The notes: generated from the letters alone by a model not told the origin. A stretch of 64,000 nt of DNA from Pseudemcibacter aquimaris (GCF_028869115.1 NZ_CP079800.1:3013501-3077500), one strand, 5' to 3'; positions 16,407-27,700 are shown, counted from the first letter of the stretch. Numbers and translations: made by a program.

Positions 16407-17219
16407 ATGATCGCTTTTATGCGAACTATTCTTGCCATTCTTTTTACCTTTATATCCACTTTCAATGTGCTTTTTGCATATGAAAGTGATTTAATTCGCG
16501 CATCTTTAAAACCGGAAACGGAGGATAATTTTTCATCCACTGTCACTGAAGTCGTCGATGGCGATACCGTGATGCTTGCAAATGGTACGGAAGTAAGATT
16601 GGTTGGATTACAAGCTCCAAAAATCGCATTAGGCCGAAAAAATTTCATTGAATGGCCCCTTGGATATGAATCAAAAGACGCACTCAGCCAAATCGTAATG
16701 GGAAAAACGGTTTCTCTTTATTATGGTGGCAGGAAGATGGACCGATACGGGCGTGCGCTCGCGCATCTATTCCTTGAAGATGGCACATGGGTTCAGGGCG
16801 AAATGCTAAAAAAGGGCATGGCACGGGTTTATAGTTTTGCTGACAACCGCAGCATCGTAGGCGAAATGTACACCGAAGAATATAAAGCGCGCACTCGTGA
16901 CATGGGTATATGGGCATTGGATTTTTATAAAATAAAACCACAGGAAAATTCAGGTGACCACACCAATAGTTTTCAAGTGATATCCGGCAGAGTATTAGAA
17001 GTCGCCACAGTCAGAAATAATACATACCTGAATTTCGGCGAAGATTACCGCAAAGATTTCACCATTGTCATCCCCAACCGGGTTAAAAAAATGTTCGAAG
17101 AAAAAGACATAAATCTGTCCTATTTAAAGGGTAAAAATATATTTGTTCGTGGCTGGCTAAAATATTACAATGGTCCGTCAATCGATCTAACGCATCCCGA
17201 ACAACTGGTGATACAGTGA
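16407..17219 (+). CDS. Exported thermonuclease (SNase)-family protein
   Basis: A signal-like hydrophobic segment (residues 5-25) precedes an SNase domain: VVDGDTVML (about 49-57), RLVG at 64-67, DRYGRALAHLF with the catalytic-type Arg116, and EMLKKGMARVY. By alignment with staphylococcal nuclease, R35 corresponds to R64, but the Ca-binding D40 and the general base E43 fall on Q69 and K72 (GLQAPK). From memory, this QAPK form recurs in alphaproteobacterial relatives, so it may define a subfamily with altered chemistry. The C-terminal 80 residues are an additional OB-like region (VISGRVLEVATVRNNTYLNFG). It precedes an M48 peptidase gene by 12 bases. Confidence 0.8.
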   Translation: MIAFMRTILAILFTFISTFNVLFAYESDLIRASLKPETEDNFSSTVTEVVDGDTVMLANGTEVRLVGLQAPKIALGRKNFIEWPLGYESKDALSQIVMGKTVSLYYGGRKMDRYGRALAHLFLEDGTWVQGEMLKKGMARVYSFADNRSIVGEMYTEEYKARTRDMGIWALDFYKIKPQENSGDHTNSFQVISGRVLEVATVRNNTYLNFGEDYRKDFTIVIPNRVKKMFEEKDINLSYLKGKNIFVRGWLKYYNGPSIDLTHPEQLVIQ

Positions 17220-17231
17220 AGGAACACATAA

Positions 17232-18722
17232 ATGATATTTGAAAAACAAATAAAAAAAGCATTCACGATTCTTCTGCCTCTAACTCTTGCGGCATGTACC
17301 ACCGTTAATCCGGCAACAGGTAAACGAGATTTTACCCCCTTTATGTCACCATCAAAGGAAATGTCCATAGGTCAAGAAGCACACCCAGGCATTCTAAAAG
17401 ATAACGGAGGCACATATAATGACCCGCGTATCACCCAATATGTGAATGACATGGGCCAAAGGCTAGTGGCCAATTCTGAACTGAGCGATTATCCATTTAC
17501 CTTTACAGTACTTGATACCCCACTTGTTAACGCATTTGCGCTTCCGGGCGGTTATGTTTATGTCACCCGCGGGATTATGGCACTTGTGAATGATGAATCT
17601 GAACTGGCGTCCGTCATCGGTCATGAAATTGGTCACGTGACCGCGCGCCATTCTGCCAAAAGATATAACAATCAAATGTTTGCTGGTCTTGGTACCATAC
17701 TGGTCGGTGCCGCCACAGGAAACAGCGCCCTTGCCAATAGTGTTGGCCAAGGGGCACAAGCTTATCTAATGAGCTATTCCCGTGACCAGGAACATCAATC
17801 CGATGAGCTGGGCATTCGATATGCCAGCCGCGCCGGATTTGATCCATATGCAGCATCAAGCATGTTAAACGGCCTAGATAACGAACATAAATTACAACTG
17901 ACCCTCGCAAACCGCGAAGGGGAAAGCCGCGGTACTGATTTCGGATCAACCCATCCAAACACTCAAGAGCGTGTGGCACGTGCATTCCAAGGTGCCACAC
18001 AAACAGGTATCCCACAAAACAGCAGAAACCGTAATCAAGAGGTGTATTTCAATATTATCGATGGAATGCGTTTTGGCGATGATCCAAAGCAAGGCATTAT
18101 TGACGGTAAAGAATTTAAGCATCCATCCATGAAATTTAAATTCACTGTTCCTGATAATTACATACTTCAAAATTCATCACAGGTCGTGATGGCACGCGGA
18201 ACTGGAACAGCGGAAGGCGCGGTAATCATTTTTGCAGGTGCTAATATGAATGGAAAATCAGTACGTGATCATGCCTCTGAACTTTGGCAAAAATATAAAA
18301 TTGAAAACGCCATGCAAAGTTTACAAGATTTAGACATTAATGGCATGGCAGCTGCGACCGGCTATACGACAATGTCCATGAATAATCAGAATTATATCGT
18401 CCGCCTTATCGCCATTCAGCATAGCGGAAATAATGGGTACCATTTCTTGATGCTGACCCCGCAAAGTAAGTATAATAGCCTTTCAGAAAGCCTGCAGCGT
18501 ACATCATATACGTTTAATAAATTATCGGATCAGGAAGCAGCCGCCATTAAAGGCCGTAAAATCCGTGTTATTCGTGCGGCAAGTGGTGATAGCATTAATA
18601 GCCTTTCGAGTAGAATGGCATTCGACAAATACCAAAAAGAACGCTTTATGGCGATGAACGGCCTTAATGACAATTCGATGATCCGTGCCGGCCAACGTTT
18701 AAAACTGGTTGTCTGGGAATAA
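17232..18722 (+). CDS. M48-family periplasmic metalloprotease lipoprotein (BepA/LoiP-like)
   Basis: A lipobox (TLAAC, about residue 18) predicts an anchored envelope protein. The zinc motif HEIGH (residues 131-135) lies in VIGHEIGHVTARHSAKR, and the third ligand is probably in QSDELG about 60 residues later. Family members such as BepA degrade misassembled outer-membrane proteins. After the protease domain (to about residue 250) comes a second region of about 240 residues, ending in a LysM-like segment (RAASGDSINSLSSRMAF ... IRAGQRLKL) that may bind peptidoglycan. It probably shares an operon with the SNase-family gene just upstream and converges on the MFS gene that ends at 18723. Confidence 0.88.
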   Translation: MIFEKQIKKAFTILLPLTLAACTTVNPATGKRDFTPFMSPSKEMSIGQEAHPGILKDNGGTYNDPRITQYVNDMGQRLVANSELSDYPFTFTVLDTPLVNAFALPGGYVYVTRGIMALVNDESELASVIGHEIGHVTARHSAKRYNNQMFAGLGTILVGAATGNSALANSVGQGAQAYLMSYSRDQEHQSDELGIRYASRAGFDPYAASSMLNGLDNEHKLQLTLANREGESRGTDFGSTHPNTQERVARAFQGATQTGIPQNSRNRNQEVYFNIIDGMRFGDDPKQGIIDGKEFKHPSMKFKFTVPDNYILQNSSQVVMARGTGTAEGAVIIFAGANMNGKSVRDHASELWQKYKIENAMQSLQDLDINGMAAATGYTTMSMNNQNYIVRLIAIQHSGNNGYHFLMLTPQSKYNSLSESLQRTSYTFNKLSDQEAAAIKGRKIRVIRAASGDSINSLSSRMAFDKYQKERFMAMNGLNDNSMIRAGQRLKLVVWE

Positions 18723-19907
18723 TCAGGCGGCGAGCCGTTTTTTCGACCAGATAAATTCGTTCCCTGGTGCCGGGCTATTCGGTATCAGGTTCGATGCAAT
18801 CAATGATAAAAACGCAAAACCCGCACCCGCATAAAACACAAGCGATGGATCAGACATCCAAATCACACCAAATGTAATCGGAATAACCACCGACGCAATA
18901 TGGTCAATGGTAAAGCTAACACTTTGTGTCGCTGCCATGTCTTCGCTATCAGCGATTTTCTGGAAATAAGTTTTAATCCCGATGGCTAGCCCGAAGAACA
19001 AATGATCAACCACATATAAAACCGCGGCAATCATGGCGCTTTCCACCACAGCATAACCAACAAAAACACCCACCAAACCAACATATTCAATGGTCAGCGC
19101 TTTTCGTTCACCGATCTTTTCAATCATTTTACCAAGAAGCGGTGCAATAACGATATTCGCCGCCTTATTAATCAGGAAAAGCGCGGCAATTTCATCAAGT
19201 GTATAGCCAAATTTTTCCACCATCAGATAAGCGGCAAAAACCATAAAAATCTGACGTCTTGCACCCTTTAAGAAGGTAAGCAAGTAATAAACCCAATAAC
19301 GTTTTTTAAGGAACAGTTTTTTGCGTTGCGGCACAATATTTTCAAACCTTGGAAACATGAACCAAAGATGCAATACCATGGCAATCCCAAGCGTGCCAAA
19401 AATGGTGTAAATCCAGATATAATCAAGGCCGATTTGTTTATATAATAGCCACACAGCGGCAAATGCCAATAACCCTGCAAATGAGCTATAACCAATCACC
19501 TGCCCCATAAATGATGCCGCCTGATTTTTCGGTAACCACTGTAACGTCAGGCTGCTGTTTATGGTTTCAAAATAATGAAAACCAACCGACATGATAAATG
19601 TCGTAATAAGAAGCCCCGCATTACTTGGGAAATATCCCGTGGCCAGTACGCCGACCGATAACACCCCAAGCGCCGTAATCGCAAATGTTTGTTCGCGGAT
19701 AAAAACAAGAATAAAGACAGCGGTAAAAGCAAGAAAACCTGGAATTTCACGCACGGATTGTAGACTTCCGATATCAAATCCGGAAAAACCGGCCTTTTCA
19801 ACCGTGAAATTATTCAGCATCACCTGCCATACTGAAAATACGAGTGCCATAATCACGGCCATATAGATCAGCGCGAGTTTGGCTTTCTTTTGATTAACTT
19901 CGTCCAT
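18723..19907 (-). CDS. Major facilitator superfamily transporter
   Basis: The 394-residue protein has about twelve hydrophobic segments split by a central basic loop (FPRFENIVPQRKKLFLKKR, about residue 190), the standard MFS 6+6 layout. A motif A-like loop appears in the second half (LLGKMIEKIGERKALTIE). No substrate-specific signature is visible. It lies 56 bases downstream of the large acyltransferase/acyl-ACP synthetase fusion on the same strand and may be co-transcribed. It converges directly on the M48 gene, with adjacent stop codons. Substrate unknown. Confidence 0.8.
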   Translation of the reverse strand: MDEVNQKKAKLALIYMAVIMALVFSVWQVMLNNFTVEKAGFSGFDIGSLQSVREIPGFLAFTAVFILVFIREQTFAITALGVLSVGVLATGYFPSNAGLLITTFIMSVGFHYFETINSSLTLQWLPKNQAASFMGQVIGYSSFAGLLAFAAVWLLYKQIGLDYIWIYTIFGTLGIAMVLHLWFMFPRFENIVPQRKKLFLKKRYWVYYLLTFLKGARRQIFMVFAAYLMVEKFGYTLDEIAALFLINKAANIVIAPLLGKMIEKIGERKALTIEYVGLVGVFVGYAVVESAMIAAVLYVVDHLFFGLAIGIKTYFQKIADSEDMAATQSVSFTIDHIASVVIPITFGVIWMSDPSLVFYAGAGFAFLSLIASNLIPNSPAPGNEFIWSKKRLAA

Positions 19908-19963
19908 TTTACTTTACCCTGTAATTATTAAGGCGGACATTAACAGGTTTAACATAAAAAAGC

Positions 19964-22900
19964 TTATATTTTTTCCTCGGCCAGTTTCTGTGCAGTTACA
20001 TAATCTGTTTTACCGGTACCAAGTACAGGAACCTCATCTACCGTTAAAATGGTTTTCGGCGCCATCAATTCTGAATGTCCCGCGGCTTTTACACCGTCAC
20101 GCACAGAATTTTTATCCGCTTCTTTATTTGTGGTGAGAAGTACAAGCTGTTCACCCTTCTTCGGATCGGGAAGCGATACGACCGCATGGGAATCTTCCGG
20201 CCATAGGGTACTAACGATGCCTTCTACGGCAGTAAGTGATACCATTTCACCGGCGATTTTGGCGAACCTCTTCGCGCGTCCTGCGATGGTGATATACCCT
20301 TCATCGTCAATTTCAACGATATCACCGGTATCATACCATCCCCCATCCGGTTCTTCGAGAACGCCCGGATTTTCAGCGCGCAAATAACCTTTCATCACAT
20401 TCGGGCCTTTCACAACCAACTTGCCACCTTTATCAATGCCCGGAACATCTTCAAGTTTATATTCAATGCCCGGCATCAAACGGCCAACGGTGCCGCTTTT
20501 TACCTGCATGGCCGTATTGGTTGAAAGAACAGGTGATGTTTCAGTGGCACCATATCCTTCAAGTATGCGGACACCAAATCTGTCTGCCCAAAGGGTACGT
20601 GTTTCCGGCTTTAATTTCTCAGCCCCCGCGAATACGTATCTCATGGAATAAAAATCATAAGGATGCGCAAATCTGGCATATCCGCTTAAGAATGTATCCG
20701 TGCCAAACATGATGGTCGCGTTGCTGTCGTAAACCAGTTCTGGAACAATTCTGTAATGAAGGGGCGACGGATATAAGAATATCTTTAATCCCGACAGGAT
20801 CGGCAGCAATAATCCACCCGTAAGACCAAATGAATGGAATATCGGCAATGCGTTAAAGACATTATCGCTTGGTGTAAAATCAACACGGGCGCTAAGTTGA
20901 TATCTGTTTGACTGGATATTTTTATGGCTTAAAACCACCCCTTTTGGTGTGCCTTCGGAACCGGATGTAAATAATACAACCGCTTCATCATCCGCTTTCG
21001 GATTTCCGGCAACGATATTGTGGAATGTGTTTGGTAAGAATTTCGCAACCAACCCAAACAATTTATCACCAATACCGATTTCTTCTTTTACATTTTCCAA
21101 ATAAACAATATCTGCATATTCTTCGAGTGCCTCAACCGTTTCTTCTAACCCGCCAAGATCAACAAAACGCTTGGCCGTCAAAATGGTTTTAATTTCCGCC
21201 GTTTTACAGGCAGAAATCATATTCCCTGTACCGGTTGAAAAGTTAAGCATCGCCGGAACACGTCCATATGCAAGACAAGCAAAGAATGTAACAACAGCCC
21301 CAACCGTGTTAGGAAGCATCAAACCAACCTTTTCACCACGCTCGGTCAATGTAGCAATTTTCCTGCCCAACACAAATGCACCCAATATGGTTTTATTATA
21401 ATTGATCGGTGCACGTTCCACGTCTTCAAGTACAATATTACCGCCACCATGGACTTTCTTCGCATCAATAAGCGCATGGAATAGTGGCCGGTCAACATTA
21501 CTGGTTTTAAAGATCACATTCGACATCACGTCATATAATTCACGTCCGATCCAATTTCTCCGCGCACGGGCACTTAAGCCTTCCGGCACATCAAATTTAA
21601 CCGGTTCCTGAATATTCAATTTAATTTTCGGGAACATCCGGCGCTTGATTAAGCCTTTTAACCTTGAAAAGGGGGAACGATCCGCACCATCGATCCTGAT
21701 CGGCAACATTGGCGCATCCGATAGATATGATATTGTTCCCGGCCCTTCATATACTTTCATAAGTGCCCCCGTCTGGGTAAGCCTTCCTTCCGGGAAAATG
21801 ACAAGTCGCTTACCTGACTGCACGGCCTTAATCATTGTTTTGGTCGACATTGGATTTGTTGGATCAACCGGCAATAAATTGAAAAATGTAAATGCAGGTC
21901 TTACCCACCATTTTTCAGCAACATGTGTATTGATGGCATAGGTAAGTTGATCGGGTAAAAATGCGCCTAATAGTAACGCATCAAGATATGATGTATGATT
22001 GGCAATCACCACCGCTTTATCGCCCGCCTTACGGTAATTTTCTAATCCCGTAATTTCCACGCGGTAAAATGTTTTAAGCAGTGTTCTGATGATAGACTGG
22101 ATTAAATCCTGTGGTAACAACTGACAGATATAAAGGGCAACAAACGCATTTAATATCGCAATTACGAGGAAAATTTCCGGTAACGTGAAATTCATCATGA
22201 TAAGAACCATTGCACCAACAGCCGAACCCACCATAAAGAGTGAATTTAAAATATTGTTAGCAGCAATGATGCGTGAACGTTCCGCGTCCCCCGCGCCCGT
22301 TTGCATAATGGTATAAAGTGGCACGATATAAATACCGCCTGATATGGCGATACCAAACAAATCGCCAACCACGCGCCAATTGGCACTTTCAGATAAGAAA
22401 TCAACTACCCCGCTTAATTCACCCGCCGCCGCAAAAGTGGGTGTCACCACATTGCCACTTGCAAAATATAAATCCACACTGAATACGGTCATCATAAGTG
22501 CCGCAAGCGGTACAAAACGCGCCGTCACCATTCCCTTTACAAGGCGGTTACAAATCATAGAACCAAGGCCGATACCAATGGAAAATGTGCAAAGCAATAA
22601 TGTCACTACCTGTTCATCGGATGCAAGAACCTCACTGGCGAAAGTTGGAAATTGCGCAAGATATGTTGCACCATAAAACCAGAACCACGAAATACCCATT
22701 ATCGACAAAAATACAGGACGTTTTGCGCGGGCCTTGCCGATAATATTTATGGTTTCAGCCATAAAATTATAATTGATTTTAAGATCCGGTGACCCACCAT
22801 ATGAAACAGGTATTTTCTGTGCTGACAGGTATCCGGATACGGACACCGCAAGAACCAATACAGTCACAATACCGACGCCGAAATCCGTCATTATGAGTAA

Positions 22901-23398
22901 TCCACCGGCGATGGTGCCAAGCAAAATTGCAAGAAATGTCGCCATTCCAATCAAACCATTACCGCCGATCAATTCTTCTTCGCGTAAATGATCCGGCAAA
23001 ATGCCATATTTAATAGGACCAAAGAATGTGGACTGGGTACCCATCATGAACAGCACGAACATAAGCAGATAAAGATTACTGATGAAAAACCCAAAGCCAC
23101 CAAGTGCCATCAGTATAATTTCTACGAGTTTGATTTTCCTAACCAGTGCCGATCTTTCAAGCTTGTCTGCATATTGTCCTGCCATCGCGGAAAAAAGGAA
23201 AAACGGTAAAATAAAAATTCCCGCCGCGACCAATACCAACAAAGCTGGATCCCAACCGGCACGGATTCCCACATCGTAGGTGATCAAAACAACAAGCGCG
23301 TTTTTAAAAACATTATCGTTAAATGCGCCAAGGAATTGTGTGATAAAAAGTGGTAAAAAACGTTTCGTTTTAAAAAGATGGATTAGATTTTCCTGCAT
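19964..23398 (-). CDS. aas: LplT-PlsC-Aas fusion: lysophospholipid transporter / acyltransferase / acyl-ACP synthetase
   Basis: One 1144-residue chain joins three modules. Residues 1 to about 415 form an MFS carrier resembling LplT (FITQFLGAFNDNVFKNAL is the family opening). Residues about 430-620 form a PlsC acyltransferase with HTSYLD (HX4D) and FPEGRLT. Residues about 640-1144 form an AMP-forming synthetase with LFTSGSEGTPKGV and the YDTGD motif. In E. coli LplT and Aas are separate proteins that flip and reacylate lysophosphatidylethanolamine at the inner membrane; here the pathway is in one polypeptide. No frameshift or stop is needed to join the modules, and such fusions are known in other proteobacteria. 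Confidence 0.9.
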   Translation of the reverse strand: MQENLIHLFKTKRFLPLFITQFLGAFNDNVFKNALVVLITYDVGIRAGWDPALLVLVAAGIFILPFFLFSAMAGQYADKLERSALVRKIKLVEIILMALGGFGFFISNLYLLMFVLFMMGTQSTFFGPIKYGILPDHLREEELIGGNGLIGMATFLAILLGTIAGGLLIMTDFGVGIVTVLVLAVSVSGYLSAQKIPVSYGGSPDLKINYNFMAETINIIGKARAKRPVFLSIMGISWFWFYGATYLAQFPTFASEVLASDEQVVTLLLCTFSIGIGLGSMICNRLVKGMVTARFVPLAALMMTVFSVDLYFASGNVVTPTFAAAGELSGVVDFLSESANWRVVGDLFGIAISGGIYIVPLYTIMQTGAGDAERSRIIAANNILNSLFMVGSAVGAMVLIMMNFTLPEIFLVIAILNAFVALYICQLLPQDLIQSIIRTLLKTFYRVEITGLENYRKAGDKAVVIANHTSYLDALLLGAFLPDQLTYAINTHVAEKWWVRPAFTFFNLLPVDPTNPMSTKTMIKAVQSGKRLVIFPEGRLTQTGALMKVYEGPGTISYLSDAPMLPIRIDGADRSPFSRLKGLIKRRMFPKIKLNIQEPVKFDVPEGLSARARRNWIGRELYDVMSNVIFKTSNVDRPLFHALIDAKKVHGGGNIVLEDVERAPINYNKTILGAFVLGRKIATLTERGEKVGLMLPNTVGAVVTFFACLAYGRVPAMLNFSTGTGNMISACKTAEIKTILTAKRFVDLGGLEETVEALEEYADIVYLENVKEEIGIGDKLFGLVAKFLPNTFHNIVAGNPKADDEAVVLFTSGSEGTPKGVVLSHKNIQSNRYQLSARVDFTPSDNVFNALPIFHSFGLTGGLLLPILSGLKIFLYPSPLHYRIVPELVYDSNATIMFGTDTFLSGYARFAHPYDFYSMRYVFAGAEKLKPETRTLWADRFGVRILEGYGATETSPVLSTNTAMQVKSGTVGRLMPGIEYKLEDVPGIDKGGKLVVKGPNVMKGYLRAENPGVLEEPDGGWYDTGDIVEIDDEGYITIAGRAKRFAKIAGEMVSLTAVEGIVSTLWPEDSHAVVSLPDPKKGEQLVLLTTNKEADKNSVRDGVKAAGHSELMAPKTILTVDEVPVLGTGKTDYVTAQKLAEEKI

Positions 23399-23538
23399 GG
23401 TACCCCGCTATATTTATGCATCAATCATGTCTAAAGACCCAGATTTTGGCAAGTATATATTCACTTGTCGCTAAAAGTGGACCATGATACTTATTTAAAA
23501 ACAATAAATTAAAATACAAGATATAGGGAAATTCAAGC

Positions 23539-24765
23539 ATGCCAAAAATATTTTATGGATGGTGGATTACCATCGCATCCAGTGTCGGATTGTCAACTAG
23601 TCCTGGTCAATTCGCCTTTGGTGCACTTGGTCTTTTTATGATCCCTCTTACTCTTGAATTTTCTGCGGACCGGGCCGATGTGGCGCTTGCGTCGACTTAT
23701 TTCACAGTGGCCCTTGCATTAACATCACCATTTATCGGGAAAATCGCGGACCGGTTTGGATCAAAAGAAGTGTTACTGCCATCCTTGCTTGCTTTTGGGT
23801 TGTTACTAGCCTCAATAGCTTTTTTCGTGAATGCACTTTGGCAGCTTTATATCATTTTTGCGCTCATTGGCATTTTGGCTGCGGGGGCCAATGCATTACC
23901 CTATATGCGTATTATCGGGGAATGGTTTAATAAGCGTCGCGGTCTTGCCCTTGGGATTGCCATGGCGGGTGGTGGTGCCGGATACACATATGTACCGCCA
24001 ATGCTGCAATATATCATAGATAATTATAGCTGGCGGCACGGGTATTATACATTGGCGGCGATTGTACTTTTCATTGCCTTACCAATATCTGCATTATTTT
24101 TAAAAAACACCCCTCAGGAAGTGGGGCACCTTCCCGACAATGAAGCTGAGGCAAGCAATACAACAGCCGCCGTAAATGATGCTATTTCCTTTAACGAAGT
24201 TATCCGTGAAAAATCATTCTGGATTTTATACCTGATCTTTGCGCTTTTATCATTCTGCCTATACGGCATTTTATCCAATCTGGTTCCGATGTTAATTGAC
24301 CGCGGCATGGAAGGCAGTGATGCCGCCGCCGTTGCCGCAATGCTTGGCATCGCTATATTGGTTTCAAGGGCCGGTATTGGTTATTTTCTTGATAAATATT
24401 TCGCGCCGAAAGTTGCCATTGTATCCATTTTGCTGTCCACCATTGGTGTTGCCATGCTGGCGATGGGGGTAACAAATATGCCCGCCTATATCGCGGCGCT
24501 TTTAATCGGGTTAAGCATCGGAACAGAATTTGATTTGCTTGCTTACCTAACCACCAGATATTTTGGGCTTTCGTCATTTGGAATGGTATACGGTCTCATG
24601 TTTTCAGCATTTTTGGTGGGAACATCAATCGGTCCGGTATCGTTCGGTGCATCATTCGATGAATTTGGATCATACGTAAATGTCTTAATACTAAGTGCAA
24701 TTATTTTGATTATCACGGTTGGGTTATTCTTATTGCTTCCTAAATATAAATATGATGCTTCATAA
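23539..24765 (+). CDS. MFS transporter, OFA/monocarboxylate-porter-like
   Basis: The protein has twelve predicted membrane segments. The N-terminal FYGWWITIASSVGL and the RRGLALGIAMAGGGAGY region around residues 130-150 resemble oxalate/formate antiporter and monocarboxylate-porter-like MFS proteins. A motif A-type loop (GKIADRFGSKEVLLP, about residues 75-89) is present. Organic anion transport is likely; the substrate is open. It is a single gene, divergent from the aas fusion across a 140-base gap. It ends at a hairpin serving the opposing efflux operon. Confidence 0.8.
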   Translation: MPKIFYGWWITIASSVGLSTSPGQFAFGALGLFMIPLTLEFSADRADVALASTYFTVALALTSPFIGKIADRFGSKEVLLPSLLAFGLLLASIAFFVNALWQLYIIFALIGILAAGANALPYMRIIGEWFNKRRGLALGIAMAGGGAGYTYVPPMLQYIIDNYSWRHGYYTLAAIVLFIALPISALFLKNTPQEVGHLPDNEAEASNTTAAVNDAISFNEVIREKSFWILYLIFALLSFCLYGILSNLVPMLIDRGMEGSDAAAVAAMLGIAILVSRAGIGYFLDKYFAPKVAIVSILLSTIGVAMLAMGVTNMPAYIAALLIGLSIGTEFDLLAYLTTRYFGLSSFGMVYGLMFSAFLVGTSIGPVSFGASFDEFGSYVNVLILSAIILIITVGLFLLLPKYKYDAS

Positions 24766-24788
24766 AAAAACGGGCCCCCGAGGGCCCG
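24764..24788 (-). terminator. Intrinsic terminator of the RND efflux operon
   Basis: CGGGCCC-CCGA-GGGCCCG is a 7-bp GC hairpin. Read on the minus strand it is followed by seven T residues, so it ends the efflux operon, whose last stop is at 24797. On the plus strand the T tract is poor, so it would stop the MFS transcript less well. Confidence 0.88.
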
Positions 24789-24796
24789 TCTCATAA

Positions 24797-27700
24797 TCAT
24801 TCTGCCGGTCTGATTTGATCCGGCGATTTTCCTTTGAACGCGCCAAGGATATTTTTTCTGAAATCATTGAAATACAGATAAACAATCGGCACAAGGAACA
24901 ATGTCGCAATGGTCGAGAATAAAACACCGAACGCCAGCGATACCACCGTCGGGATCAGGAACTGTGCTTGAACGCTTGTTTCCGCCATCATTGGCGCAAG
25001 ACCAATAAACGTTGTAAAACTGGTCAGGAAGATCGGACGGAACCTTTCTTCCGCTGCAATTTCAACAGCACGCAATGCTTTTTCGCCGTTATGGCGTAAG
25101 CGGTTGATATAATCCAGTAGCACCAAATTATCATTCACAACCACGCCAGCTGCCGCAACAATGCCCATGATGGAATAAAGGCTAAAATTCATTCCCATGA
25201 ATAAATGCCCAAGCACCGCACCCATATAAGCAAATGGAAGCGCCGTAAGGATAATGAACGGCTGGCTGTATGAATTAAACGCAACCGCTAGCAAGATATA
25301 AATTGCGATTAGCGCAAGCCCAAAACCACTGGCCAGCGAAGTGGCAAATTCCTGCTGGTTTTTCTGTTCACCTTCGAAGCTGACCTCAACATCAGGATAT
25401 TTTGCTTTCCACTGATCAATGTATTTTTCACGGATATCAGACACAATTTCAGACGTATTGGCCACTTCCTTATTCACATTCGCCTTAACTGTAACCGTAC
25501 GTTGACGGTCCGTGCGTTGAATGGATGTATATGCACGCTGATAATCAACATCCGCAACCGATTCAAATGGAACCTCACCACCCGCTCTTGTGCGAATTCG
25601 CATATCATCAAGCGTATCAAACGAGCGGCGATCCTCTTGTGGTAATCGCACCATCACTTTTACGGTATCTTTACCGCGTGCAACACGTTGAACTTCTTGC
25701 CCGTAAAATGCCTGACGCACTTGCATCGCAAGATCGGTTAACGTTAAGCCCATATTTTCAGCGGACGGCATAATCGATAGAACCGCTTCTGTTCGCGCGG
25801 TATCGGCGGAATCCGTTATGCTGTAAAGACCAGCATATTCGGAATAAACTTGCTTTAATTCCTGTGCCATTTGATCAAGCGCAACACTGTTTGGTGATTT
25901 CAGCATGATATTGATCGATTCACCCGAACCACCGGCTGTAGAAAAATCAAATGATATTTCGCGGGCGTCCGGTATCACCGGCATATTATCACGCCAACGG
26001 CCTGCATATTTTTCAACATCAAAATTAACTTCTTCGATGTTTTGAAAAACAAGGAATGCAAATGCCATCGATCCGCTACCATCGGACATCACAAGCAAAT
26101 CTTTAAACAGTTCTGTTTCCGGGTAATCTGCTTCTACTTCTGCCTGAATTTCACGTGCCTTTTCTTCGAGAATAAAGGCCGCTTCATCAACAATATCATA
26201 TGGTGCACCGGCCGGGAAACGGACCTGAGCCTGAATGAAATTCATTGATACTTCGGGATTAAAGACCATCTTGATCCAACCTGCGCCATGAATTGACGTA
26301 ATGATCATGCTCATTGATAAGATTACAAGTAACGACAGTCCTTTATGATGAAGGGCTTTATCAAGAAACGGACGGTAATGACGTTTAATCACATGGGTCA
26401 GAAATGCTTTTGCTTTTCCTTGCGCCGCTTTTGTCGCATTTGAAACTCCGTTTATAACAAAGTTTGGTATAAACAGTAAAAACAGTCGCGCAAAATCATT
26501 TGTCTTTTTATCACTCAAGTGACGTAAATGCGCCGGTAGAATAAAGAGAGATTCCAAAATTGAAAATGTCAGACACAAAATTACAACCACCGGAATACCC
26601 AAAACGAACTGACCGATTACCCCTTCAATGAATAACATTGGCGAGAAAAAGATCATGGTGGTTATCGCCGAAAAGATTACCGGTCTTGCGACCTTGGCCG
26701 CGCCATCAATGGCGCCTTGATCGCCAGGGTTGCCTTTCTGATTTTCAAGATGCACACTTTCACCGATGATAATCGCGTCATCAACCACAATCCCAAGTAT
26801 CAACAAGAAAGCAAACAAGCTGATCATGCTTAAAGACACGCCCGTGTAAGGAAGAAGCGCAAAACATCCAAGGAATGAAATAGCAATACCCGCCGTTACC
26901 CATCCAGCAAGTGCAGGGGATAAGAAAATCATCAGGCCAAAGAATACGAGAATAAGGCCTGTCACCGCATTCCACATCAACATATCAAGGCGACTTTCAA
27001 AAATTTCCGATGTATCAAACCAATTGGTGATTTCAATGCCGTCTGGAAGTGATGGTCTAATCTCTTCATCAAGGACGCGATTGATTTCCGCGCTTAATTT
27101 CACCACGTCTGGAGTACCTTCTGATCTGATAAAGATAAACAGACCCGGCTTACCATTCATGCGCAGTAAAATATGATCATCGGTAAAACCATCAACCACA
27201 TTGGCCACATCCTTAAGCAACACACGCGTGCCGTCGGCATTTTGAAGCACAACAATTTCTTCGAAATCCTGTTTCACATAAGCCTGACCGCGGGTCACAA
27301 TCTGAATTTGCCCTGCGATACTATCTACTTTACCCGCTGGCAGATTGGTTGATGAACTGGAAATAGCATTTGAAACCTGATCAAAAGTCAGATTAAATTT
27401 CTGAAGCTGAAGTTCAGAAACCTCAATAGATACCTCATACTGTCGTTGACCATTTAAAACCGTTTTCGCAGCACCGGGCACCGCAGCAAGGCGGTCACGT
27501 ACTGATCTGCCTAGCTCCTTAAGTTCATATTCCGAAGCATCGCCATAAATGGCAAGGTTCATAATATCCATCTGCACGAAATTACGTGAAACGATTGGCC
27601 GCTCGGAAAGACTTGGGAATGTATTAATCGCGTCCACACGGGCTTTAACCTGATTAAGGATGCTTTCTACATCTTCGCCTTCTTGAATTTCAATCGTAAT

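Noticed and set aside
20049-23279. Plus-strand ORFs within the aas fusion region
   Set aside because: All are antisense to a long, well-supported gene and have no domain or translation signal.
19964-23398. Assembly artefact joining separate lplT and aas genes
   Set aside because: The frame is continuous with family-like linkers, and such fusions are known in other bacteria.
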